NCBI RefSeq assembly: GCF_013408145.1
Contig: NZ_JACBZI010000001.1
Span: 2,308,001 to 2,372,000, forward strand
DNA length: 64,000 bases
Direction: 5' to 3'
DNA from: Nocardioides marinus
GTDB taxonomy: Bacteria > Actinomycetota > Actinomycetes > Propionibacteriales > Nocardioidaceae
The notes beneath the pieces were generated by a model, which did not search any database, was not told the origin of the DNA, and worked only from the letters and a program-made list of their open reading frames with translations. Position numbers and translations under genes: made by a program. This document shows, piece by piece, positions 38,289-47,529 of this stretch. Numbering within the stretch: the stretch's first letter is position 1; each line of letters begins with the position of its first letter.

Positions 38289-39288
38289 GGTAGACCGCCC
38301 GGACCCCGACGGCCCGCTCGAGCTCGCGGGTGACCAGGCCGAAGAACTGCTCGCGGTAGGCCTCGTCGGTGACGGTCGAGACGGTGAGGTAGAGCAGCGA
38401 GAACGACCCGAGGAACAGCGACACCTTCCCCAGCGGCACCGAGACCTGGGCGAGGTAGGGCAGCGTGTGGATGGCGTCGCGCTCCAGACCGGTCCAGGCC
38501 TCCTGCACCCCCACGCCCATGGTGAGCGCGCCGAAGAGCAGGAAGAAGCCGAAGACCGTCGCCGCCAGCAGCAGCACCTGCACGAACTGCACGATGACCA
38601 GGAACAGCACGAGGTTGCCCCGCTCGAAGCCCGTCACCGTCGCGCGCGCCACGGGGTCGGCCCCCGGGTCGGCCAGCAGCTCCTCGCACACCTCCTCCAG
38701 CGGCGTACGACGGCAGGCGCGGCGCAGGAAGTCGGCGTCGACCGCGTCGTCGGCCCGGTCGACCTCCTCGGGCAGCCGCACCAGCAGGAACGCGACCGCC
38801 ATGCCGACGAAGAGCAGCACCACCAGCCACAGCGTGCCCGTCTGCAGCGACGCCGCCAGCTGCCAGACCTCGGCGTTGATGAACAGGAACGTCACGAAGA
38901 TCAGCAGCAGCGGCAGGGCCCGGGTCATCTGGGGCAGCAGCGAGGGCAGCGAGGAGGCCGTGCGCCGCAGCGCCCAGGAGAGGATCGGGCGGACGTGGAG
39001 GACCGTGAGGGCGTAGGAGCCCACGGCCACCAGCACGAGCGTGAGCACCACCGCGGGCGCCGCGGAGACCTGGCCGGTCCCCCAGGCCAGGGCGACCCCC
39101 GCGGCGGCGGCGACCAGTGCCACCAGGAGCAGCCGCGGGACGGTACGCCGCGGGGACAGCGCGTCGCGGGCCTCGCGACGGCACTCGGGGACGAAGTAGG
39201 ACAGGCCGTTGGCCAGGAACCACGCGTCCGCGGCGGCCACCGGGTCACCGTCGCGGCCGCCCCGGTCGTGGCGGCCCGGCAGGACCAC
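38251..39288 (-). CDS. Conserved actinobacterial multi-pass membrane protein
   Basis: A 345-residue protein with six to seven membrane helices (LLLVALVAAAAGVALAW, AVVLTLVLVAVGSYAL, LPLLLIFVTFLFINAEVW, LWLVVLLFVGMAVAFLLV, LVLFLVIVQFVQVLLLAATV, KVSLFLGSFSLLYLTVSTV) and a charged cytoplasmic loop of about 60 residues. DAWFLANGLSYFVP opens the conserved part. The GTG at 39288 is 3 bp past the ribF stop; a GTG at 39240 is an alternative. It is convergent with, and overlaps, the oxidoreductase gene by 38 bp. The function is unknown. Confidence 0.75.
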   Translation of the reverse strand: MVLPGRHDRGGRDGDPVAAADAWFLANGLSYFVPECRREARDALSPRRTVPRLLLVALVAAAAGVALAWGTGQVSAAPAVVLTLVLVAVGSYALTVLHVRPILSWALRRTASSLPSLLPQMTRALPLLLIFVTFLFINAEVWQLAASLQTGTLWLVVLLFVGMAVAFLLVRLPEEVDRADDAVDADFLRRACRRTPLEEVCEELLADPGADPVARATVTGFERGNLVLFLVIVQFVQVLLLAATVFGFFLLFGALTMGVGVQEAWTGLERDAIHTLPYLAQVSVPLGKVSLFLGSFSLLYLTVSTVTDEAYREQFFGLVTRELERAVGVRAVYLTLRERREQGSA

Positions 39289-39291
39289 TCC

Positions 39292-40227
39292 TCAGCCCGC
39301 CAGCAGCTCGCGGGCGCGATCGACGTCGGCCGCCATCTGCGCGACGAGCTCGTCGACGGAGTCGAAGGTGACCATGCCCCGCAACCGCTCGACGAAGCTC
39401 ACCTCCACCTCGACGCCGTAGAGGTCGAGGTCGGTGCGGTCGAGGACGTAGGACTCCACCCGGCGGGCGCGCTCCCCGTGGAACGTGGGGTTGGTGCCCA
39501 CGCTGATCGCCGCGGGGTAGGACTCACCGGTGTCCAGCCGGGTCAGCCGGCCGGCGTAGACCCCGTCGGCAGGGGCGGCGGCCATCGGGTCGGTCGGCAC
39601 GTTGGCCGTGGGGTAGCCCAGGTCGCGGCCGCGCTGGTCGCCCCGGACCACGGTGCCGCGGACGGCGTACGCGCGTCCGAGGGCCTGGGCGGCGCCGGAG
39701 ACGTCGCCCGCGGCCAGGCAGGTGCGGACGTAGGTCGAGGACCAGACCTGGGGCCCGCCGTCCAGCGCGATGCCCTCGGCGGTGAAGCCGTGCTTCTCCC
39801 CGGTCTCGGTGAGCGTGCGCACGTCACCCCCGGCGCGGTGGCCGAAACGGAAGTTGGCACCGACCACGACGGCGTCCGCGTGCAGCGCGTCGACCAGCAC
39901 GCGCTCCACGAACTCTTCGGGGGACCACGTCGCGACCTCGCGGTCGAAGGGGAGGGCGAGCACGGCGTCGGCGCCGGCCCCGGCCAGCAGCTCGGCGCGG
40001 GTCTCGAGGGAGGTCAGCGACGTGGGGGCGTGCTCGGGACGCAGGACCGCCATCGGGTGGGGGTCGAAGGTGACCGCCACCAGCAGCAGGTCGCGCTCGT
40101 CGGCGACGGCCCGCGCGCGGGCGAGGACCCGGCGGTGGCCGAGGTGGACACCGTCGAAGTTGCCGATGACGACCGCAGTCCGACCGAGGTCGTCCGGCAC
40201 GTCGTCCCAGGACCGCCACAGCTGCAC
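39292..40227 (-). CDS. ribF: Bifunctional riboflavin kinase / FAD synthetase
   Basis: RibF phosphorylates riboflavin to FMN and adenylylates it to FAD. The 311-residue protein has the nucleotidyltransferase module (VVIGNFDGVHLGHRRVL, VTFDPHPMAVL, WSSTYVRTCLAAGDV) and the kinase module (RDLGYPTANVP, GVYAGRLTRL, GTNPTFHG and the acidic ESYVLD). It starts at a GTG with a leaderless-type promoter. In most bacteria ribF follows truB directly; here two genes are inserted between them. Confidence 0.95.
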   Translation of the reverse strand: MQLWRSWDDVPDDLGRTAVVIGNFDGVHLGHRRVLARARAVADERDLLLVAVTFDPHPMAVLRPEHAPTSLTSLETRAELLAGAGADAVLALPFDREVATWSPEEFVERVLVDALHADAVVVGANFRFGHRAGGDVRTLTETGEKHGFTAEGIALDGGPQVWSSTYVRTCLAAGDVSGAAQALGRAYAVRGTVVRGDQRGRDLGYPTANVPTDPMAAAPADGVYAGRLTRLDTGESYPAAISVGTNPTFHGERARRVESYVLDRTDLDLYGVEVEVSFVERLRGMVTFDSVDELVAQMAADVDRARELLAG

Positions 40228-40239
40228 GTCAGCACCCTA
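40228..40239 (-). promoter_or_regulatory. Leaderless-type promoter of ribF
   Basis: The minus strand reads TAGGGT (complement of 40234-40239), then 6 nt, then the GTG of ribF at 40227. No Shine-Dalgarno sequence is present. Confidence 0.55.
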
Positions 40240-40270
40240 CTGGCGGCCGGTCACCCCGCAGGGCAGCAGG

Positions 40271-40450
40271 TCACTCCACGACGCGGATCTTCGCCGAGAC
40301 CGCCGCGGCGACCTCGGGGGTGATCTCGGTGATCCCGTGCTCCTGCGCCGCGTGGGTCGCGACCTCGCCGAGCAGCTGCTCCTGGGACCCGGCGCTGAAG
40401 CTGGTCGGGCAGCCGGGCATGACGTCGCCGCAGGCGAGCTGGAACTTCAT
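40271..40450 (-). CDS. DUF1059 small protein
   Basis: A 59-residue protein with the family pattern MKFQLACGDVMPGCPTSF, whose two cysteines are conserved, followed by TEITPEVAAAVSAKIR. A GGAGGAGA site precedes the ATG, which overlaps the stop of the kinase-like gene by 4 nt (ATGA). The function is unknown; the C-G-x-x-x-x-x-C pattern could bind metal or act in redox. Confidence 0.8.
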   Translation of the reverse strand: MKFQLACGDVMPGCPTSFSAGSQEQLLGEVATHAAQEHGITEITPEVAAAVSAKIRVVE

Positions 40451-41337
40451 GAGGTCTCCTCCTCGTGGTGGGGGTCGGCGGGGGCAGGATCGGGGACCCG
40501 CACCCAGAGCACCGCGCGGTGCTCGTCCTGCTCCATGCCGACCGTGCCGCCGTGCACCACGGTCAGCGCCCGGGCGAGGTAGAGCCCGACCGTGATCCCG
40601 GAGAGCCCACCTCCCGGGGCGTCGAAGGGCTCGAAGAGGGCGCGGGCGGTCTCCGGGTCGACCGGGTCGCCCTCGCGGACGATGCGCAGCTCGGTCCACG
40701 GGGCGTCACGGCGTACGTCGAGGTGGACGCGGCGCGGGGCCGGCCGGGTCGACACCGCGGCCTTCCACAGGTCGCGGACGATGCGCGGGAAGAGGTCCAC
40801 GTCGACGTGGAGGACGACCTGCGCGCCGTCACCGCCGATCTCCTCGGGCACGGTGAGCGAGGCGGCGACCTCGCCGACGGTGACGGCCCGCGGGTCGGGC
40901 TCGATGCGCCCGAGCATGGCGGCGGTCAGCAGCTCGACCTCCCCCGTGCGCTCGTCGAGCAGGTCCAGCGCGGCCTGCAGGCGCACCAGTGCCTGCTGAC
41001 GCGAAGCGGCATCGATCGACATGTCACCGAGCAGGCCCACCCAGGCCTGGGCGACGGCCAGCGGCGAGCGCAGGCCGTGGGTGAAGACGCTGAGGAACCG
41101 GTCGCGCTGCACGGCGAGGTCCGGCCCGGGCCGGTTGGTGACCGCAGCCGTCCCGGCCTCGGTGAAGGCCTGGGTCCACCGGTGCAGCAGCGCAGGGTCG
41201 ACCCCGTGCCGCTCGGCCACGACCGAGGCGCGCCCTCCCGCGAGCACGTCGAGCACAGCGGCGACACGCGCATCGGTGGCCTCCCCCATCCGGCCACCCT
41301 CGATGACGCGCGGCCCGCGGAACCGCATGCGGGTCAT
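40447..41337 (-). CDS. HTH-fused degenerate histidine-kinase-like protein
   Basis: A 296-residue protein. The N-terminal part (about 15-65) is a transposase- or terminase-like HTH: ARVAAVLDVLAGGRASVVAE followed by RHGVDPALLHRW. Residues about 80-145 resemble a HisKA dimerisation helix (FLSVFTHGLRSPLAVAQAW, with the H in place). The C-terminal 130 residues resemble HATPase_c, but the N box lacks asparagine (VRDLWKAAV) and G1 is degenerate (REGDPVDPE), while LFEPFDAPGGG and the GITVGLYLARALTVVHGG lid remain. ATP binding is doubtful. It is coupled to the DUF1059 gene. The ATG at 41337 follows GAGAGGGG. Confidence 0.75.
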   Translation of the reverse strand: MTRMRFRGPRVIEGGRMGEATDARVAAVLDVLAGGRASVVAERHGVDPALLHRWTQAFTEAGTAAVTNRPGPDLAVQRDRFLSVFTHGLRSPLAVAQAWVGLLGDMSIDAASRQQALVRLQAALDLLDERTGEVELLTAAMLGRIEPDPRAVTVGEVAASLTVPEEIGGDGAQVVLHVDVDLFPRIVRDLWKAAVSTRPAPRRVHLDVRRDAPWTELRIVREGDPVDPETARALFEPFDAPGGGLSGITVGLYLARALTVVHGGTVGMEQDEHRAVLWVRVPDPAPADPHHEEETS

Positions 41338-41362
41338 CCCCGACCCCTCTCTCCCACGTCCG

Positions 41363-41368
41363 AGGCTA
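41363..41368 (-). promoter_or_regulatory. -10 element of the kinase-like/DUF1059 pair
   Basis: The minus strand reads TAGCCT (complement of 41363-41368), about 25 nt upstream of the ATG at 41337, leaving a short leader with a Shine-Dalgarno site. Confidence 0.4.
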
Positions 41369-41457
41369 GTACGCCGGGGACGACCGGGGACAGGGTCGCG
41401 GCGACTTTCGGCTCGACCGGCACGGTGGCCATGGCCCGAACGGGCCACGTCCGCACC

Positions 41458-41500
41458 GCGGACGGTCACGGAGCGTCGACCCCCGTGACCGGACGTCCGC
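41458..41500 (-). terminator. Terminator after truB
   Basis: A hairpin directly after the truB stop: inner arms CGGTCACGG and CCGTGACCG around an 11-nt loop, lengthened by GCGGAC (41458-41463) pairing with GTCCGC (41495-41500) across a bulge. It separates truB from the inserted kinase-like pair. Confidence 0.6.
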
Positions 41501-42364
41501 TCAGACGAAGACCGCGACCGCCCGCGCGACGCCGTCCCGCGGCTCGTAGAGGGCGAGGAACTCCCCGCTCGGGTCGAACAGGGCCGTCAGCCCGGCCAGG
41601 TCACGCTCCAGGGCGCGCCCCACCCGGACCGATCCCGCCTCCTCCTCGTCGAGGTCGAGGGAGGGGAAGGCGGCCCGCGCGGCGTCGGCGACCGGCAGCA
41701 CGCTCGGGTCGGCCTCGAGCTGGTCCAGGGTCCGGGCGACACCGAGGTCGTAGGGTCCGACCGCGGTGCGACGCAGGGCGGTGAGGTGTCCTCCCACGCC
41801 CAGCGCGGCCCCGACGTCCCGGGCGATGGCGCGGACGTAGGTGCCCGAGGAGCAGCGCACCGAGATGTCGACGTCCAGGTGGTCCCCGACCACGCGGTGC
41901 TCGCCGACGCGCAGCTCGTGGACGGTGACCGGGCGGGCCTTCAGCTCGACCTGCTCGCCGTCGCGGACACGCTGGTAGGCGCGCTTGCCGTCGACCTTGA
42001 TGGCCGAGACGGCCGTGGGCACCTGCTCGATCTCCCCGACCTGGGTCGCGAAGGCGGCGGCGACCGCAGCGACGTCGAGGTCGGCGGCACTGGCCGACGC
42101 GACCACCTCGCCCTCGGCGTCGTCGGTCGTGGTGCTCACTCCCAGCCGCACCGTGGCGTCGTAGGCCTTGTCGGTCAGCATCAGGTGACCCAGCAGCCGC
42201 GTGGCCCGGTCGACACCGAGCACCAGCACCCCGGTCGCCATCGGGTCCAGCGTGCCGGCGTGCCCGACCTTGCGGGTGCCCACGAGCCGGCGCACCCGAG
42301 CCACCACCCCGTGCGAGGTCATGCCGCCGGGCTTGTCGACCACGACCAGCCCGGGCTGGGTCAC
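41501..42364 (-). CDS. truB: tRNA pseudouridine(55) synthase
   Basis: TruB makes pseudouridine 55 in the T loop of tRNAs. The 287-residue protein has [17 protein letters not shown], the catalytic-aspartate motif [17 protein letters not shown], the [10 protein letters not shown] segment and [14 protein letters not shown]. The frame is open far upstream through the rbfA shadow, but the GTG at 42364 overlaps the rbfA stop (GTGA) and gives the family start. A C-terminal extension of about 60 residues is usual in actinobacteria. Confidence 0.95.
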   Translation of the reverse strand: MTQPGLVVVDKPGGMTSHGVVARVRRLVGTRKVGHAGTLDPMATGVLVLGVDRATRLLGHLMLTDKAYDATVRLGVSTTTDDAEGEVVASASAADLDVAAVAAAFATQVGEIEQVPTAVSAIKVDGKRAYQRVRDGEQVELKARPVTVHELRVGEHRVVGDHLDVDISVRCSSGTYVRAIARDVGAALGVGGHLTALRRTAVGPYDLGVARTLDQLEADPSVLPVADAARAAFPSLDLDEEEAGSVRVGRALERDLAGLTALFDPSGEFLALYEPRDGVARAVAVFV

Positions 42365-42873
42365 GCCTCGTCGTCCCGGTCGTCGTCCCGGTCGTCGTCC
42401 AGGTCGTCGTGCCGGTCGTCGTCCAGGTCGTCGTCGTCGTCGTCGAGGTCGCGCGGCTTCTTGTACGGGTCCTGCTCGCCGGCGTAGGCCTCCACGCGGG
42501 CGGCGGCGACCGCCTCGTCCTGGGCCTTGGCCCGGGCCAGGACCTCCTCGAGGTGCCGTGCGGTCTCGGGCAGGGCGTCGGCGATGAAGGTCAGCGTCGG
42601 GACGTGGCGCATCCCCAGCTGCTTGCCGACCTCGGAGCGCAGCAGCCCCTTGGCGGACTCCAGGGCGGCGGCCGTCGAGGCGAGCTGGGCCTCCTGGTCC
42701 TCGGGCGAGCCGAGCACGGTGTAGAAGACCGTGGCCTGCTGGCTGTCTCCGGAGACCCGGACGTCGGTGATGGTGACGAAGCCGAGGCGCGGGTCCTTGA
42801 TCCGGCGCTCGAGCATCTCGGCCACGATCACCTGGATCCGGTCGGCGATCTTGCGCACGCGCGGGTTGCTCAT
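42361..42873 (-). CDS. rbfA: Ribosome-binding factor A with an acidic repeat tail
   Basis: RbfA matures the 30S subunit. The 170-residue protein begins [20 protein letters not shown] and has the KH-like core ([48 protein letters not shown]). After YKKPRD the last 30 or so residues are an Asp-rich tail with Arg and His interspersed, encoded by near-repeats of GTCGTCC on the plus strand (42364-42445). E. coli RbfA lacks such a tail. The ATG at 42873 is clear. The DHH-phosphoesterase gene often found between rbfA and truB is missing. Confidence 0.93.
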   Translation of the reverse strand: MSNPRVRKIADRIQVIVAEMLERRIKDPRLGFVTITDVRVSGDSQQATVFYTVLGSPEDQEAQLASTAAALESAKGLLRSEVGKQLGMRHVPTLTFIADALPETARHLEEVLARAKAQDEAVAAARVEAYAGEQDPYKKPRDLDDDDDDLDDDRHDDLDDDRDDDRDDEA

Positions 42874-42929
42874 GGGGGGTCTTTCTACTCCTGGGGCGGG
42901 ACCGGGTGGGTCCTGGGGCGGGACGGCCG

Positions 42930-42967
42930 ACGCCGGGCCGGTCCGTGGTGACGGACCGGCCCGGCGT
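42930..42967 (-). terminator. Strong hairpin between infB and rbfA
   Basis: A 16-bp perfect stem (arm ACGCCGGGCCGGTCCG) closes a 6-nt loop. It has no T-run, so it may be a read-through attenuator or RNA-processing site within the operon rather than a full terminator. Confidence 0.55.
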
Positions 42968-43008
42968 ACGGCCAGTGAGAGGGGCTGATGCCCGTGCCCC
43001 GGTCGGAT

Positions 43009-43081
43009 GCCTCGCAAGGCGGAGGGCCGAAGGCGGCCTTCGAGCGGAGCGGGCCGTCGAGGCCCGACAACGCAGCGAGGC
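43009..43081. repeat. Branched inverted-repeat element (infB-rbfA gap)
   Basis: Outer arms GCCTCGC (43009-43015) and GCGAGGC (43075-43081) enclose two smaller hairpins: CGAAGG/CCTTCG (43028-43042) and GGGCC/GGCCC (43051-43065). This could fold as a multi-branched RNA or DNA cruciform. It is 73 nt with a 7-bp outer stem, but it is not a tRNA because no T or anticodon arm is in place. It is probably an intergenic repeat; copies elsewhere are not testable here. Confidence 0.4.
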
Positions 43082-43100
43082 GCCGTCCGGGGTGCGGGAA

Positions 43101-45956
43101 TCAGCTCCTCGGGATCTCGCGCATCTCAAAGGCCTCGACGAAGTCGCCTTCCTTGATGTCCTGGTAGTTGCGCAGCACCAGACCGCACTCGAAGCCCTCG
43201 CGGACCTCGGAGGCGTCGTCCTTCTCGCGCTTGAGCGAGGCCAGGTCGAGGTTGTCGGCCACCACGGCGCCGTCGCGCACCAGGCGCACCTTGGCGTTGC
43301 GGCGGATGAGCCCCTCGGTGACCATGCAGCCGGCGATGTTGCCGATCTTGCTGGAGCGGAAGATGGCCCGGATCTCGGCCCTGCCGAGGGAGACCTCCTC
43401 GTACTCCGGCTTGAGCATGCCCTTGAGCGCAGCCTCGATCTCCTCGATGGCCTGGTAGATCACCGAGTAGTACCGGATCTCCACGCCCTCGCGGTCGGCC
43501 ATCTCGGTCGCCTTGCCCTGCGGGCGGACGTTGAAGCCGATGATGATCGCGTCGGAGGCAGCCGCGAGGTCGACGTTGGTCTCGGTGATCGCACCGACAC
43601 CGCGGTCGATGACCCGGATGCCGACCTCGTCGCCGACGTCGATCTTGGACAGGGCGTCCTCGAGCGCCTCGACCGAGCCGGACACGTCGCCCTTGAGGAT
43701 GAGGTTGAGCTCCTGGCTCTCGCCCTTCTCCATGGAGGCCATGAAGTCCTCGAGCGAGCGGCGGACACGACGCTTGGCCTGCATGGCCGCACGCTCGCGC
43801 GCCTCGCGCTTCTCGGCGATCTGGCGGGCCATCCGGTCGTCCTCGACGACGATGAAGTTCTGACCGGCGCCGGGGGCGGCGTTCAGACCCAGCACCATCG
43901 CGGGACGCGACGGGTCGGCCTCCTCGATGTTGTCGCCGTGCTCGTCGAGCATCGCGCGGACACGGCCGTAGGCGGGGCCGGCGACGATCGAGTCACCGAC
44001 GCGCAGCGTGCCGCGCTGGACCAGCACCGTGGCGACCGGGCCGCGGCCGCGGTCCAGGTGCGCCTCGACGACCAGACCCTGGGCGTCCTGGGTCGGGTTG
44101 GCCCGCAGGTCCAGGGACGCGTCGGCGGTGAGGACGACGGCCTCGAGCAGCCGGTCGAGGTTGAGCTCGGACTTGGCCGAGACGTCGACGAACATCGTGT
44201 CGCCGCCGTACTCCTCGGGCACCAGGCCGTACTCGGCCATCTGGCCGCGCACCTTGGTCGGGTCGGCCTCGGGGAGGTCGATCTTGTTGACCGCGACCAC
44301 GATCGGCACACCGGCGGCCTTGGCGTGGTTGAGCGCCTCCACCGTCTGCGGCATGACGCCGTCGTTGGCGGCGACGACCAGGATCGCGATGTCGGTGGCC
44401 TGGGCACCACGAGCACGCATGGCGGTGAACGCCTCGTGACCGGGGGTGTCGATGAAGGTGATGCGTCGCTCGTTGTCGTCGACGTCGGTCGTGACCTGGT
44501 AGGCACCGATGTGCTGGGTGATGCCACCGGCCTCCTTGTCGACGACGTTGGCAGAGCGCAGCGCGTCGAGGAGCTTGGTCTTTCCGTGGTCGACGTGACC
44601 CATCACGGTGACGACCGGCGGGCGGACCACGAGGTCCTCCTCGCCACCCTCGTCCTCACCGAACTCCAGGTCGAAGGACTCCAGCAGCTCGCGGTCCTCG
44701 TCCTCGGGGGACACGATCTGGATGACGTAGTTGAGCTCCTCGCCGAGCAGCTCGAGCGTCTCGTCGTTGACCGACTCGGTCGCCGTCACCATCTCGCCGA
44801 GGTGGAACAGCATCTGCACGAGCTGGGCGGCGTCGACGCCGACCTTCTCGGCGAAGTCGGTCAGCGAGGCGCCACGCGCCAGCCGGACGACCTCGCCGTT
44901 GCCCTTGCGGACGCGCATCCCGCCCAGGGTCGGGGCCTCCATGGCCTCGAACTCCTGGCGACGGGCCCGCTTCGACTTGCGACCACGGCGCGAGGGACCG
45001 CCCGGGCGACCGAAGGCACCCTGCGTCTGACCGCGCTGGCCGGGACGACCGCCACCGGGACGACCGCCACCGGCGAAGCCACCGCCGCCGGGACGACCGG
45101 CGCCGGGAGCGCCGCCGCCACGACCGGGGGCACCGCCACGACCGGGGGCACCGGGACGACCCGGAGCACCGCCGCGACCGGGCGCGGGACGACCGCCGGG
45201 GCCCTGGCCGAAGGCGGCCGGGGACTTGGGCATCATCGCCGGGTTGGGACGCGGCATGCCCGGACGACCCGGGGCGCCACCGTCACGGCCGGCCGGCGGA
45301 CGCGGCGGACGCTGGTCGCCGGCGCCACCGCCGGGTGCAGCCGGCCCGCCCGCGCCGGGGCGGGGAGCAGGACGCTGACCCATGCCCTGGCTGGAGGCGA
45401 AGGGGTTGTTGCCGGGCCGCGGCGTGCCGGGCCTGCCGACCGGACGCGGGGCCGGTGCCTTGGGCGTGGCCGGGGAGGCCGACGCGGCCGGGGCCTCGGG
45501 TGCCGCCGGCTTGGCGGGCGCGGCCTCGGTGGTCTCGGCAGCCGGCTGCTCGGCGGCCGGGGCCGGCGTGGGCTCGGGGGCCGCGGGGGCCTTCGGGCCG
45601 GGCTTGGGGCCGGGCCTGGGCCCCGGCGTGGCGGGTGCCTTCTCGGCGGGCTTCTCGGCCGCGGGCGCCTCCGGGGCGCTCGCCGCGGCGGGCTCGGCGG
45701 GAGCCGCCTCGGCGGCGGGCTTCGCAGCGGGCTTGGGGGCCGGCTTCGCGGCGGGCTTCTCAGCCGCTGCCGGAGCGCTGGCCTGCTCGGCCTTGAGCTT
45801 CTCGCCGATCTCCTTGCGGAAGCGCATCTCGGCCGGCAGCTCGACGGTCGAGCTCGCCGACTTGACGAACTCCCCCATCTCCTTGAACTTCTCGAGAACG
45901 AACTTGCTCTCGACTCCGAACTCCTTGGCGAGCTCGTGAACGCGGGTCTTGGCCAC
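43101..45956 (-). CDS. infB: Translation initiation factor IF-2
   Basis: A 951-residue IF-2. Residues 1-55 form the N-terminal IF2N module ([20 protein letters not shown]). About 60-330 is a disordered Ala/Pro/Lys then Gly/Arg/Pro-rich stretch with PGRGGAP-type repeats. A second IF2N module follows, then the G domain: [54 protein letters not shown]. Domains II-IV end in GFECGLVL. It carries initiator tRNA to the 30S subunit. The start is a GTG. The gene follows ylxR after 118 bp. Confidence 0.97.
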   Translation of the reverse strand: MAKTRVHELAKEFGVESKFVLEKFKEMGEFVKSASSTVELPAEMRFRKEIGEKLKAEQASAPAAAEKPAAKPAPKPAAKPAAEAAPAEPAAASAPEAPAAEKPAEKAPATPGPRPGPKPGPKAPAAPEPTPAPAAEQPAAETTEAAPAKPAAPEAPAASASPATPKAPAPRPVGRPGTPRPGNNPFASSQGMGQRPAPRPGAGGPAAPGGGAGDQRPPRPPAGRDGGAPGRPGMPRPNPAMMPKSPAAFGQGPGGRPAPGRGGAPGRPGAPGRGGAPGRGGGAPGAGRPGGGGFAGGGRPGGGRPGQRGQTQGAFGRPGGPSRRGRKSKRARRQEFEAMEAPTLGGMRVRKGNGEVVRLARGASLTDFAEKVGVDAAQLVQMLFHLGEMVTATESVNDETLELLGEELNYVIQIVSPEDEDRELLESFDLEFGEDEGGEEDLVVRPPVVTVMGHVDHGKTKLLDALRSANVVDKEAGGITQHIGAYQVTTDVDDNERRITFIDTPGHEAFTAMRARGAQATDIAILVVAANDGVMPQTVEALNHAKAAGVPIVVAVNKIDLPEADPTKVRGQMAEYGLVPEEYGGDTMFVDVSAKSELNLDRLLEAVVLTADASLDLRANPTQDAQGLVVEAHLDRGRGPVATVLVQRGTLRVGDSIVAGPAYGRVRAMLDEHGDNIEEADPSRPAMVLGLNAAPGAGQNFIVVEDDRMARQIAEKREARERAAMQAKRRVRRSLEDFMASMEKGESQELNLILKGDVSGSVEALEDALSKIDVGDEVGIRVIDRGVGAITETNVDLAAASDAIIIGFNVRPQGKATEMADREGVEIRYYSVIYQAIEEIEAALKGMLKPEYEEVSLGRAEIRAIFRSSKIGNIAGCMVTEGLIRRNAKVRLVRDGAVVADNLDLASLKREKDDASEVREGFECGLVLRNYQDIKEGDFVEAFEMREIPRS

Positions 45957-46074
45957 AATTCTCCTTCTGGCCTCGAGACCCTCGTCCGGGGTGTCCCTCG
46001 AGACCGCTAGTGGTGGTGCAAACTCATCGGGAAGTACTCATCGAGTGCTCATGAGCTGCTGCTCCAGTTCCTGG

Positions 46075-46425
46075 TCATGCGTCCGGGTCTGGTGTCCGGT
46101 CGCGGCTGTCGGGCACGCGGGTGAGGTACGTCGCCACCGCGTCCGTCGGGAGTCCCTGCCCGCCTGCTGCTCGCAGGGCTCGGGCGAAGGCCTTCCGTCG
46201 GACGGCCAGCTCGTAGCACGCGGTCGTGGGGTGCAGGTGCGCCCCGCGGCCGGCTGCGCTCCCGGTGGGGTCGGGCACGACGGCCGGTCGACCGTCCTGC
46301 TCACCCACCACGAGACGCAGCAACTCGCGTCTGGCGACCCGCTGCCGACATCCCACGCACGTGCGGACGGGACCGTCCGGGGACGACAGGTCCGAGCGCG
46401 CGGGGGTTGTGTCTTGGCGAGCCAC
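46075..46425 (-). CDS. ylxR: YlxR-family RNA-binding protein
   Basis: A 116-residue DUF448/YlxR protein with the family signature RTCVGCRQR, RRELLRLVV, VPDPTGSAAGRGAHLHPTTAC and AFARALR. YlxR binds RNA and may regulate RNase P or rRNA genes. It lies between nusA and infB as usual. The GTG at 46425 is 8 nt after a TAAGGT -10 (minus strand), so it may also have its own leaderless transcript. The proline/aspartate tail is not conserved. Confidence 0.9.
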   Translation of the reverse strand: MARQDTTPARSDLSSPDGPVRTCVGCRQRVARRELLRLVVGEQDGRPAVVPDPTGSAAGRGAHLHPTTACYELAVRRKAFARALRAAGGQGLPTDAVATYLTRVPDSRDRTPDPDA

Positions 46426-46524
46426 CGCGCACCACCTTAGCGCGTCGTGGGCCCCGGACCGAACCGGGGAGCGCCACCCCCGCGGTCGGGTGTGGCGTCG
46501 CCGGGGGCCGCTGGGGGTGCTGCC

Positions 46525-47529
46525 TCAGCCGTCGGCCGGCGGTGTCGCCTCGGCGGCACCCGCGGGCTGCTCGTCGGAGCGGATGTCGATGCGCCAGCCG
46601 GTCAGCCGTGCCGCCAGGCGAGCGTTCTGCCCCTCCTTGCCGATGGCGAGGGAGAGCTGGAAGTCCGGCACGACCACACGCGCGGAGCGGGTGGCGGCGT
46701 CGACGATCTCGACAGAGGTGACCCGGGCCGGCGACAGTGCGCTGGCCACCAGCGTGGCGGGGTCCTCGGACCAGTCCACGATGTCGATCTTCTCGCCGTG
46801 CAGCTCGGCCATCACGTTGCGCACCCGCTGGCCCATCGGCCCGATGCAGGCGCCCTTGGCGTTGACGCCCTGCCCCCGCGCGATGACCGCGATCTTGGTG
46901 CGGTGCCCCGCCTCCCGGGCCAGCGCGGCGATCTCGACCGAGCCGTCGGCGATCTCGGGGACCTCGAGGGCGAAGAGCCTCTTGACCAGGTTGGGGTGCG
47001 AGCGCGACAGGGTGATCTGGGGGCCGCGCATCCCCTTGCGCACCGACACGACCAGGCACTTGATGCGGGTCCCGTGCTCGTAGCGCTCACCGGGGACCCG
47101 CTCCCCCGGCGGCAGCAGTGCCTCGAGGCGACCGAGGTCGACCATGACGTCGTCGGGGTTGCGCCCCTGCTGGATGACACCCGAGACGATGTCGCCCTCC
47201 CGGCCGGAGAACTCCCCGAACTTGATGTCGTCCTCGGCGTCGCGCAGCCGCTGCAGCATGATCTGCTTCGCCGTGGTCGCCGCGATCCGGCCGAAGCCGG
47301 CGGGGGTGTCCTCGAACTCGCCGATCTTGTTGCCGTCGTCGTCGAGCTCGGCGGCCATGACCGTCACGTGCCCGGTCTTGCGGTCCAGCTCGACGCGCGC
47401 CTCCTCGTAGGCGCCCGGCGTCTTCTGGTACGCCGTGTGCAGGGCCTGCTCGATGGCCTCGACCAGGACGTCGAAGGAGATCTCCTTCTCGCGCTCCAGC
47501 ATCCTCAGGATGCTCATGTCGATGTCCAT
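46525..47529 (-). CDS. nusA: Transcription termination/antitermination factor NusA
   Basis: A 334-residue NusA with the N-terminal polymerase-binding domain ([20 protein letters not shown]), S1 domain ([12 protein letters not shown]), KH1 ([20 protein letters not shown]) and KH2 ([19 protein letters not shown]). The C-terminal acidic repeats of E. coli NusA are absent, as in other actinobacteria. The ATG overlaps the rimP stop by one base (TGATG). Confidence 0.96.
   Translation of the reverse strand: MDIDMSILRMLEREKEISFDVLVEAIEQALHTAYQKTPGAYEEARVELDRKTGHVTVMAAELDDDGNKIGEFEDTPAGFGRIAATTAKQIMLQRLRDAEDDIKFGEFSGREGDIVSGVIQQGRNPDDVMVDLGRLEALLPPGERVPGERYEHGTRIKCLVVSVRKGMRGPQITLSRSHPNLVKRLFALEVPEIADGSVEIAALAREAGHRTKIAVIARGQGVNAKGACIGPMGQRVRNVMAELHGEKIDIVDWSEDPATLVASALSPARVTSVEIVDAATRSARVVVPDFQLSLAIGKEGQNARLAARLTGWRIDIRSDEQPAGAAEATPPADG

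Noticed and set aside
43009..43081. 73-nt element with a 7-bp outer stem considered as a tRNA
   Set aside because: The inner stems are in the wrong places, the T arm would have a 5-nt loop and there is no GTTCRA motif or plausible anticodon arm.
42906..46010. 1034-residue plus-strand open frame opposite infB
   Set aside because: It mirrors infB codons (Leu/Gly/Val-rich, repeat-laden); infB on the minus strand is unambiguous.
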